Translations under genes and position numbers: made by a program
DNA from: an uncultured Leucobacter sp.
GTDB taxonomy: Bacteria; Actinomycetota; Actinomycetes; Actinomycetales; Microbacteriaceae
DNA: 21,365 nucleotides
NCBI GenBank assembly: GCA_937872275.1
Contig: CALMSE010000119.1
Location: 1-21,365 of the forward strand
Direction of reading: 5' to 3'
The notes under the pieces: generated by a model
Seen by the model: the letters and a program-made list of their open reading frames with translations, nothing else
The model's database searches: none
Told to the model about the DNA's origin: nothing
Shown: in pieces, positions 1 through 6,249 of the stretch
Layout: each line of letters begins with the position of its first letter
Numbering within the stretch: the first letter of the stretch is position 1

Positions 1-79
1 GCCCCGCCCCGCCTCTGCCCGGTCCCTCCCGTCGGCCCGGCTGCGCCCCCCGTCGGCCCGACCCCGGCCCCGGCCCCGG

Positions 80-144
80 CCGATTATTGGGCACTTGTTG
101 CGGGTGCCATCGAGCACTACCCGTAACAAGTGCCCAATATTCGG
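80..144. repeat. Long imperfect palindrome, 26-base arms
   Basis: Arms 80-105 and 119-144 are reverse complements at 24 of 26 positions, separated by a 13-base loop. The core of the arms is ATTGGGCACTTGTT against AACAAGTGCCCAAT. It lies far from any gene end that reads toward it, so a terminator is less likely than a repeated palindromic element or the remains of a small mobile element. Whether it recurs elsewhere in the genome cannot be judged from one window. Confidence 0.85.
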
Positions 145-537
145 CTCTTCGCAATCGGGGGTGCGGTTCTGCGGCAAATCGGAACTCGGTGAGCGTCCCC
201 CGCTCCAGGACCCGCCCTCATGCCGTGAGCCGAGCCTCAGCCCGGGCCCGCGCGCCCCGAGGTCGGCACCGCCGCATTCGCCAGTGCGGTGGGTTTCACC
301 TGCCCATACTCATCGCTCTGAGGTGCGGGCACTCCCGCGAGACTGCGCGCGGCTGTGCCGCCCGCGAAGAGAGAGCGGCAAGACCGATCTCGGGTGCGCG
401 TTGGCCCTGGTGGACCGCAGTACAGCACGGAACCGGCTGCTGAAGTGGGTGACGATCCACATGTGGCCCTCCGCTGCAAGGGGCATACCCGGATCAGGAT
501 GCACCTCGCATTCCCAGGAGGGATACCTCTCGCGCCG

Positions 538-595
538 TTCGGGTGTCGGTTTGGCGCAGAACTCCGCGAAATTCTGCGCCAAACCGACACCCGAA
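538..595. repeat. Perfect 24-bp inverted repeat with 10-base loop
   Basis: Arms 538-561 and 572-595 are exact reverse complements; their core is TCGGTTTGGCGCAGAA against TTCTGCGCCAAACCGA. The loop is ctccgcgaaa. It lies about 135 bases downstream of the last ATPase gene of the minus-strand importer operon, so it could end that transcript, but no run of T follows it on the minus strand. An intergenic repeat-palindrome element is equally possible. Perfect conservation of 24 pairs suggests it is recent or under selection. Confidence 0.9.
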
Positions 596-621
596 GAGGG
601 GAGGGCAAGAAGCAAAGGTCG

Positions 622-708
622 CGCGGGACGCGGGGAGCGGGAAGCGAGGATCGCGCGGGAAGCGGGAAGCGGGGAGCGCGAAACGGGAAGCGCGAAGCGG
701 GGATCGCG
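622..708. repeat. Degenerate short tandem repeats (gcgggaagcg-like)
   Basis: This purine-rich stretch is built from variants of gcgggaagcg, gcggggagcg and gcgaggatcgcgcggga, repeated about eight times without strict periodicity. It ends about 20 bases before the stop codon of the adjacent minus-strand ATPase gene. It is not in a supported gene and no function can be assigned. Confidence 0.55.
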
Positions 709-729
709 CAGGAACCGCGCGGGAGGGAG

Positions 730-1539
730 TCACCCGGGATCGGGATCCCCCGCGCGACGGGACGGTGACCAACCCGGCCTGGGAATGGAGTCGATGAGCC
801 TGCGCGTATAGGGCTCGCGGGGCGTGTCCAGGATCTCCGCGACGGTGCCGCTCTCCACCACCCGGCCCCGGTGCATCACGATGCAGTCGTCGCAGAGCTG
901 ACGGACGACGGCGAGGTCGTGCGAGACGAACAGGTAGGCGACTCCGGTGCGTCGCCGCAGATCGATCAACAGGTTGAGCACCTGGGCCTGGACGCTGACG
1001 TCCAGCGCCGAGAGCGACTCGTCGAGCACGACGATGTCCGGGTCGAGGGAGAGCGCTCGAGCGATCGCGGCGCGCTGCCGCTGGCCGCCGGACAGCTCTC
1101 GCGGGAACAGCCGGGCGTGGCGCTCATCGAGCCCGACTTGGGCCAGCAGCTCTGCGACGCGAGCGGCGCACGCGGCGCGCGGTATTCGCCGGCGGCGCAT
1201 GCCCTCCTCGAGCGCTGCGCCGATCCGCTGTCGCGGATCGAACGAGCCGTAGGGATCCTGGAACACCATCTGCACACGGGTGCGGTCGACGTGCCGGTGA
1301 CGAGGATCCGGGGAGGCCACGGGAGCCCCGTCCAGGAACACGATCCCGGACGACGGCGTCTCCAGGCCCGCGATCATCCGCACCGTCGTCGACTTGCCCG
1401 ATCCCGACTCCCCGACGATCGCGAGCGAGCCGCCGGCCTCGAGATTCAGCGAGATCCCGTCGACGGCCGTGACGGTCTCCCCGCCCGGGACGGCGAATCG
1501 CTTCGTGAGGCCCGCAGCCTCGAGCAGCGGGGCGCTCAT
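730..1539 (-). CDS. Peptide-type ABC importer ATPase, DppF/OppF-like
   Basis: This is a 269-residue cytoplasmic ATPase, one of a pair that powers uptake through the two permeases upstream. Visible motifs are Walker A GESGSGKS (43-50), Q-loop VFQDP (92-96), signature LSGGQRQR (149-156), Walker B running into LDESLSALD (about 169-180), and the switch His207. The start is the ATG at 1539. It overlaps the stop of the preceding ATPase as ATGA, which implies translational coupling; the reading frame continues upstream only as an antisense-like shadow. Two features are unusual. The usual DEPTSALD is DESLSALD, which keeps the catalytic Glu174. The cysteine-bearing C-terminal extension seen in the partner ATPase and many OppF proteins is absent. 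The transported solute cannot be read from an ATPase. Confidence 0.93.
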   Translation of the reverse strand: MSAPLLEAAGLTKRFAVPGGETVTAVDGISLNLEAGGSLAIVGESGSGKSTTVRMIAGLETPSSGIVFLDGAPVASPDPRHRHVDRTRVQMVFQDPYGSFDPRQRIGAALEEGMRRRRIPRAACAARVAELLAQVGLDERHARLFPRELSGGQRQRAAIARALSLDPDIVVLDESLSALDVSVQAQVLNLLIDLRRRTGVAYLFVSHDLAVVRQLCDDCIVMHRGRVVESGTVAEILDTPREPYTRRLIDSIPRPGWSPSRRAGDPDPG

Positions 1540-2564
1540 GCGGTCGCCCCGATCGATCGGGAGCCGCGGAGCGTCTCGGCATGGTGGCAGGCGACCTGTT
1601 CGCCGCCCAGTCCGCCGGGCTTCCGCAATACCCGCAGCTCCCGCAGTTCGGGCGGCACGGTCCGGCACTCCTCGGTCGCGAAGCCGCAGCGGGGCGCGAA
1701 GGGGCAGCCCGGGCCGGCCTCGAACGCCGCGATCGGACGCCCGGGGATCGCGGTCAGACGCTCGACGCGATCCAGGCGGGGGCGGGAGGCCAGCAGCCCC
1801 GCCGTGTAGGGGTGCGCGGGATGCGCGGACACCGCGTCCGAGCTCCCCGATTCGACGACGCGCCCTGCGTACATGACCGAGATCGAGTCGGTCACGGCCG
1901 CAGCCAGATCGAGGTCGTGGGTGACGAACACGAGCCCCAGGCCGCGCGATCGCACCTGCTCCATCAGGATCGCCATCACCTCGGACTGGACGGTCACGTC
2001 GAGGGCGGTCGTCGGCTCGTCCGCGAGGATGAGGCTCGGGTTCGGCAGCAGCGCCATGACGATCATGACCCGCTGCAGCAGGCCGCCCGAGAGCTCGTGC
2101 GGGTACTGCCGCATCCGGCGCTCCGGATCGGGGATCCCGACCTCGCGGAGCAGCGCCTCGGCCCGGGCCCCGATGCTCGCGCGGTCGGCGTCGCCGCCGC
2201 GGCGGGCGCCCTCGACGAGGAAGTCGCCGATCGTGCGGACGGGGTTCGTCGCGGCGCGCGGATCCTGATGGATCATCGACACCCCGTGCGAGCGGTAGGC
2301 CCGCAGGGCCGAGCCCCGCAGCGCAGGCACGGATTCCCCTTCGAAGCGGAGCTCGCCGCCGATCCGCGCACCGCGCGGAAGCAGCCGCAGGATCGCCCTC
2401 AGCGTCATGCTCTTGCCGGAGCCGGACTCTCCGACGAGCCCGACGACCTCGCCGCGGGCCACGGTGAGATCGACCCCGGCCACGATGGACCGCGCGGCCC
2501 CCCGCCGCCCGGTCCGGGCCAGATCGACGCGCAGGTCGCGAAGCTCCAACAGCGGAGCGGTCAT
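1536..2564 (-). CDS. Peptide-type ABC importer ATPase, DppD/OppD-like
   Basis: This 342-residue ATPase has Walker A GESGSGKS (45-52), Q-loop MIHQDP (97-102), signature LSGGLLQR (158-165), Walker B LILADEPT (178-185) and switch His216. Its C-terminal oligopeptide/dipeptide-transporter extension carries Cys287, Cys293, Cys300 and Cys326, the pattern known in DppD/OppD proteins to bind an iron-sulfur cluster. The ATG at 2564 is preceded by GGGAGG at a good distance, overlaps the upstream permease stop by four bases (ATGA), and gives the family's normal N-terminus (TAPLLELRDLRV). A longer in-frame reading into the permease gene is a shadow. It should form a heterodimer with the DppF-like protein encoded immediately downstream. 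Confidence 0.94.
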   Translation of the reverse strand: MTAPLLELRDLRVDLARTGRRGAARSIVAGVDLTVARGEVVGLVGESGSGKSMTLRAILRLLPRGARIGGELRFEGESVPALRGSALRAYRSHGVSMIHQDPRAATNPVRTIGDFLVEGARRGGDADRASIGARAEALLREVGIPDPERRMRQYPHELSGGLLQRVMIVMALLPNPSLILADEPTTALDVTVQSEVMAILMEQVRSRGLGLVFVTHDLDLAAAVTDSISVMYAGRVVESGSSDAVSAHPAHPYTAGLLASRPRLDRVERLTAIPGRPIAAFEAGPGCPFAPRCGFATEECRTVPPELRELRVLRKPGGLGGEQVACHHAETLRGSRSIGATA

Positions 2565-3430
2565 GATATCCCTCCCATTCGCCGGGCGACACGGTCCCCG
2601 ATCAGCGTGAACACCGCGACGGTGACGACGATGGCGGCCCCGGCCGCGAGCGCCTGCTGCGGCGACCCGGCGAGCACCTCGGCCCTGGCGTCGTTCACCA
2701 TGAGCCCCCACTCCGCAGCCGGCGGCTGCACGCCGAGGCCGAGGAAGGAGATGGCGCTGAGATCCACGAGGGCCGAGCCGAAGCCGATCGCCGCCTGGGC
2801 GAGCACGACGGGCATCACGTTGCGCAGGATGTGGCGCGTGCAGATCGCCCAGCCTCCGAGGCCCGCCAGGCGATAGGCCTCGACGTACGGCCGATTCCGT
2901 TCGCGGAGCGCCGGGGTGCGCACCATCCGGGCGACGTAGGGGATGTAGACGAGCGAGAGCGCCAGGACCGGCGCCCAGAATCCCACGCCGAAGACGGCTA
3001 CCGCGATGATCGCGACGAGGATCCCCGGAACCGAGAACATCACGTCGAGGACGCGGGTGAGGATCCGGTCGACGAAGCCTCCGTGCCACGCTGCGGCGAT
3101 GGCGATCGCGGTGCCGAGGACGATGCTGACCAGCATGACGACCCCGGGGCCGAGCAGGCTGAGGCGGGTCCCCACGAGCAGGCGGGAGAGGACGTCGCGG
3201 CCGAGCGCGTCGGTGCCGAGCAGGTGCGCGGCCGAGGGGCCCTGCGAGGCCGCGAGGAGGTCGGTCTGGTCCGCCGGATACGGCGCTATCGCCGGGCCGA
3301 CGGCGCCGATGAGGAGGATGAGGATCGCCGCGGCCGCGAGGATCCAGCCCGCCGGGCCGCTCTCCGGCACCCTGAACCGCCGGCCGCCCCTTGCGGTCGG
3401 CACTGCGGCCGTCGTCGTACCTGTCGACAT
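2561..3430 (-). CDS. ABC importer permease, DppC/OppC-like
   Basis: This is a 289-residue inner-membrane permease. It has a short N-terminal tail, a first membrane span at about 27-49, the family motif HLLGTDALGRDVLSR (69-83), further spans between about 95 and 165 and at the C-terminus, and the EAA coupling loop around 183-210 (EAYRLAGLGGWAICTRHILRN) that docks on the ATPases. The motif FLGLGVQPPAAEWG (229-242) is characteristic of the DppC branch. The start codon overlaps the stop of the DppB-like gene by one base (TGATG), and the gene end overlaps the next ATPase by four. Family assignment is firm; substrate is not. Confidence 0.94.
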   Translation of the reverse strand: MSTGTTTAAVPTARGGRRFRVPESGPAGWILAAAAILILLIGAVGPAIAPYPADQTDLLAASQGPSAAHLLGTDALGRDVLSRLLVGTRLSLLGPGVVMLVSIVLGTAIAIAAAWHGGFVDRILTRVLDVMFSVPGILVAIIAVAVFGVGFWAPVLALSLVYIPYVARMVRTPALRERNRPYVEAYRLAGLGGWAICTRHILRNVMPVVLAQAAIGFGSALVDLSAISFLGLGVQPPAAEWGLMVNDARAEVLAGSPQQALAAGAAIVVTVAVFTLIGDRVARRMGGIS

Positions 3431-4419
3431 CAGCTCCTCCTGGTCCGCGGGTCGAGGGCGCGGTGCGCGACGTCTATCACGGTCGTGGCGACGACGAAGA
3501 CGCAGATGACGATCATCGAGACCGCGAGCACCACGGGCGCATCCTTGTCGGCGACCGCCGCCACCAGCAGCGACCCGAGTCCGTCGAGCGCGAAGGCGCC
3601 TTCGACCACCACCGACCCCGCCACGAGACCCGCGACCGTCACCGCCGCGACGGTGAGGATCGGCAGGGCGGCGTTCCGGAGGACGTGGCGCCGCACCACA
3701 TCCGCGCCTCGCAGCCCCCGGCCTATCGCCGTCGCGACGTGCTCGCGACCCGCCTCCTCGGCGACGGCGACGCCCGTCATCTGCATGACGTAGGCCGTCC
3801 AGCTGATCGCGAGCGCGACGGCCGGCAGGAGCAGATGCCAGATCCGGTCGAGGAAGGCGTCTCCGGCGCCGAAAGTCGGGAACCAGCCGAGACCGACGGC
3901 GAACACGGACACGAGGACGCTCGCGGCCACGAATCCGGGGATCGCGATCCCGACGGCGGCGAGAAGCGCCGCCCAGGGCCGGAACCGGTGCCGCAGACCG
4001 GCCAGGGTTCCGAGGCCGATGCCGACGATGAGGATGAGGATCCCAGCCATCACGACGAGCAGCACAGTCGTGGCGACCCGCGGCCCGATGAGCGCTATCA
4101 CGTCCGTCCGATAGGTGTAGGAGACCCCGAAGTCGCCGCCGACGATGCCCGCGAGCCAGTCCCCGTAGCGGACGAGCACGGGGCCGTCGAGCCCGAGACT
4201 CTCGCGGAGCGCCTCCCGCTGAGCGTCCGTCGCGGTCCCCCCGAGGATCCGCGCGACAGGGTCGCCCGGGGCGAGGTTCAGGGCCATGAACACGATGAAG
4301 GAGGAGACGAGGATCGTCGCGAGCGGCGCGACGATGTAGCGCACGGCGGCGGCGACCGCCGTGCGCGCACGGCGATGCATCGCGGGCGCCTCTCCCGTCC
4401 GGATCGCGATCGTCGTCAT
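3430..4419 (-). CDS. ABC importer permease, DppB/OppB-like
   Basis: This 329-residue permease has about six membrane spans (roughly 27-49, 117-140, 149-178, 196-216, 253-275, 294-316) and the family's large external loop after the first span, beginning LAPGDPV. The EAA loop lies at about 221-250 (EEAGREHVATAIGRGLRGAD onward). It pairs with the DppC-like protein to form the channel. The ATG at 4419 has an AGGGGAC-like site upstream; the in-frame ATG at 4380 (residue 14) is a credible alternative because the first 13 residues are not needed by the fold. It begins 14 bases after the binding-protein stop, so both are probably on one transcript. Confidence 0.94.
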   Translation of the reverse strand: MTTIAIRTGEAPAMHRRARTAVAAAVRYIVAPLATILVSSFIVFMALNLAPGDPVARILGGTATDAQREALRESLGLDGPVLVRYGDWLAGIVGGDFGVSYTYRTDVIALIGPRVATTVLLVVMAGILILIVGIGLGTLAGLRHRFRPWAALLAAVGIAIPGFVAASVLVSVFAVGLGWFPTFGAGDAFLDRIWHLLLPAVALAISWTAYVMQMTGVAVAEEAGREHVATAIGRGLRGADVVRRHVLRNAALPILTVAAVTVAGLVAGSVVVEGAFALDGLGSLLVAAVADKDAPVVLAVSMIVICVFVVATTVIDVAHRALDPRTRRS

Positions 4420-4433
4420 CGTTCAGCCGTCCC

Positions 4434-6098
4434 CTACTGAGCGGCGCCGATGAATGCCATCTGAGGCGTCGTCCAATAGGCGAACGAGGTGATCGCCCCG
4501 GTGAGCCGGTCGTTCACGAAGGAGACGGTGTGGAGCCCGAGGATCGGGACCGTCGCGTTCGCCGCCTCGTAGTCGGTCTGCGCTCTCACGAAGACCTCCG
4601 CCTGCTCCGCGGCGTCGAAGGTCTGCCGCGCGGTCGTCAGCGCCTCGGTCACCGCGGGATCGTCGAACCGGGTGAAGTTGAAGAAGGCCTCCGGCAGGAA
4701 CGTGAAGCCTGCGGGCTCCAGCGGATCCTGCACGGCGTTGAACGACTGCATGAGCAGGAAGTCGAGCCCCTCGCGCGCCGCCGGGTCATAGGTCGCCTGG
4801 GCGTAGGTCAGAGGCTGCAGCGCCGAGATGCTCACCTGGACCCCTGCGGCGGCGGCGCGCTCCTGGACGAGCTGTGCGACCTGGCTCTGAGTCGCGTCGC
4901 CCGCGGCGATGCCGATCACCAGTTCCTCTCCGGCGTACCCGGATGACTCCACGAGCGACTTCGCGGCGTCGATGTCGAAGCCGCGCGACGCAGTCAGCTC
5001 GTCGTAGGCCGACTGATAGACGCCGCTCGTGCCCGCGGGCCAGGTCACCGGCGTGATGAAGGCGTACAGCGGATCGGCCGCTCCGCGGTAGACCGCCTGG
5101 GCGATGCCCTCGCGATCGATGAGGTGCTGGAAGGCCTGTCGCAGATCGGCGTCGGCCATCGGGCCGGAAGGGCCGGCGACGTACAGCTGGAGCGACTGGG
5201 TGGAGGGCCCGAAGTTCAGGCTTCCGTTCTCCGCGGCTTGGAGCGAGGCGAAGGTCGCGGCGGGCAGCTCGTAGGCCCCGTCGATCTCGCCCGCCTCGAG
5301 CGCCTGCGCGAGCGCGGTCGCGTCGGTGATGAACGAGAAGTCGATCCGCTGCGCGAACGGCTGGCGATCCGGGTTCCAGTAGGCGTCATTGCGCTCCAGG
5401 ACGATCGAGCTGCCCGGCTCCCAGCCGACGAGCGAGAACGGGCCGCTGCACATGACCCCGATACCCGCGGTGCCGAACGCGTCGCCCGCCGACTCCGCGA
5501 AGGCCTGCTGCACGACGGCGCCCGCGATCGTCGACATCTCGGGGATGAACAGCGTGTCCGGCGTCGAGAATCTCACGGTCACGCTCTGCGGACCGGACAC
5601 CTCGACCGAGGAGACATTCGCGAACACGTAGCTCACCATCGCCAACGGGTCCATCGATCGCTCGAGGCTGAAGGCGACGTCCTCCGCCGTGACCGGCGAT
5701 CCGTCCCAGAAGGTCGCGTCGGACCGGAGAGTGAAGAGGATCTCCGTCGGGCTCACCTGCTCGTAGTCGGCGAGGTTCGGCGACACTTCGAAGTTCTCGT
5801 CCACGGTGAGGAGCGGCTCGCAGAGATTGCTCACGACCTGGCCCGCGCTGTAGGTGCCCGCGCCGCGGGGGTCGAGCGTGTCCGGTTCGCCGAGGCTGAG
5901 GTTCCACTTGATCTCCTCGACATCGCCCGCAGGGGCGGCCTGTCTCGAGATCAACTCGGGCGCCTCGAAGGAAGGGGTCGACGACTGGGCTCCGGCGGAG
6001 CAGCCGCTGAGCAGGACGCCGGCCATGGCGAGCACGATGAGCGCGGCGGCCTTCCGATTCCGGAAGAGGCCGCGCGAGGAGTGGTGGTACGAGGGCAT
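4434..6098 (-). CDS. Extracellular solute-binding lipoprotein, family 5 (DppA/OppA-type)
   Basis: This is a 554-residue lipid-anchored receptor for the importer encoded downstream. Its N-terminus has charged residues, a hydrophobic segment, and a lipobox LLSGC with Cys33 as the expected lipidated residue. The mature part begins with a flexible Ser/Pro-rich linker and then shows family-5 signatures: LGEPDTLDPRGAG, the LCEPLLTVD region, and FTLRSDATFWDGSPVTAEDVAFSLER. The length is normal for this family. The start at 6098 has AGGAAA about 12 bases upstream. As the first gene of a five-gene operon, it probably sets specificity. Family-5 proteins bind peptides but also nickel, sugars, opines and other small molecules, so a peptide substrate should not be assumed, especially beside a small-molecule catabolic cluster. 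Confidence 0.93.
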   Translation of the reverse strand: MPSYHHSSRGLFRNRKAAALIVLAMAGVLLSGCSAGAQSSTPSFEAPELISRQAAPAGDVEEIKWNLSLGEPDTLDPRGAGTYSAGQVVSNLCEPLLTVDENFEVSPNLADYEQVSPTEILFTLRSDATFWDGSPVTAEDVAFSLERSMDPLAMVSYVFANVSSVEVSGPQSVTVRFSTPDTLFIPEMSTIAGAVVQQAFAESAGDAFGTAGIGVMCSGPFSLVGWEPGSSIVLERNDAYWNPDRQPFAQRIDFSFITDATALAQALEAGEIDGAYELPAATFASLQAAENGSLNFGPSTQSLQLYVAGPSGPMADADLRQAFQHLIDREGIAQAVYRGAADPLYAFITPVTWPAGTSGVYQSAYDELTASRGFDIDAAKSLVESSGYAGEELVIGIAAGDATQSQVAQLVQERAAAAGVQVSISALQPLTYAQATYDPAAREGLDFLLMQSFNAVQDPLEPAGFTFLPEAFFNFTRFDDPAVTEALTTARQTFDAAEQAEVFVRAQTDYEAANATVPILGLHTVSFVNDRLTGAITSFAYWTTPQMAFIGAAQ

Positions 6099-6140
6099 GG
6101 GATCCGTTTCCTGTCTTCGTTGGCGGGGTGGATGAGTTTT

Positions 6141-6168
6141 AGTGTAGCGTTTAATGTATAACGATCAA
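6141..6168 (-). promoter_or_regulatory. Candidate promoter of the importer operon
   Basis: On the minus strand, TTGATC (6168-6163) and TACACT (6146-6141) are separated by 16 bases, about 40 bases upstream of the binding-protein start. An alternative pair, TTGATT-N16-TATACA, lies slightly further upstream. The AT-rich composition is conspicuous against the surrounding GC-rich genes. The assignment rests on sequence match only. Confidence 0.5.
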
Positions 6169-6169
6169 T
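6142..6169. promoter_or_regulatory. Two adjacent 14-base direct repeats, candidate operator
   Basis: GTGTAGCGTTTAAT (6142-6155) is followed immediately by GTATAACGATCAAT (6156-6169); they agree at 10 of 14 positions. They cover the -10 and spacer of the candidate importer promoter and lie about 80 bases upstream of the divergent acyl-CoA synthetase. Related 14-mers occur in the other two divergent promoter regions of the cluster (9007-9020 and 10381-10394). A binding site for the local TetR protein is inferred. Confidence 0.4.
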
Positions 6170-6249
6170 ATTTAAAAATCAATCGCCACGATCGGATGCC
6201 GCCGAGAGGCGCGGAGACGGGCGGAGACGGCACGGGCTCAAGGAGGAGC

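Larger units (their letters stand above)
1..729. other. Gene-free intergenic region with palindromes and low-complexity sequence
   Basis: Several overlapping open frames of about 80-240 codons exist on both strands here, but all look like artefacts of very high GC. They are arginine/proline/serine rich, have no recognisable domain, and run straight through the two palindromes and the degenerate repeats. The first 80 bases are almost pure C and G, with repeated cccgtcggcccg and ccccgg units. The stretch at 145-537 contains no structure I can name beyond a possible decayed copy of one palindrome arm at 167-193. A window starting inside a longer intergenic region, or just past the end of an upstream gene, would look the same. 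Confidence 0.6.

Noticed and set aside
87..595. Transposon or IS remnant bounded by the two palindromes
   Set aside because: The palindromes are unrelated in sequence, no transposase-like frame lies between them, and no target-site duplication could be seen.
95..811. Open frame of 238 codons and several overlapping ones at 87-797 on both strands
   Set aside because: They cross two palindromes and a degenerate repeat array, are dominated by Arg/Ser/Pro/Gly, have no domain, and overlap each other on both strands. This is expected from stop-poor GC-rich sequence.
1540..2592. In-frame upstream extension of the DppF-like ATPase to 620 residues
   Set aside because: The extension reads antisense-like shadow sequence through the DppD-like gene, which has all its motifs in another frame. 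The ATG at 1539 gives a normal N-terminus.
5124..6161. Plus-strand open frame of 345 codons opposite the binding-protein gene
   Set aside because: It mirrors the real lipoprotein gene, has a shadow-type Arg/Glu/Val-rich composition and shows no domain.
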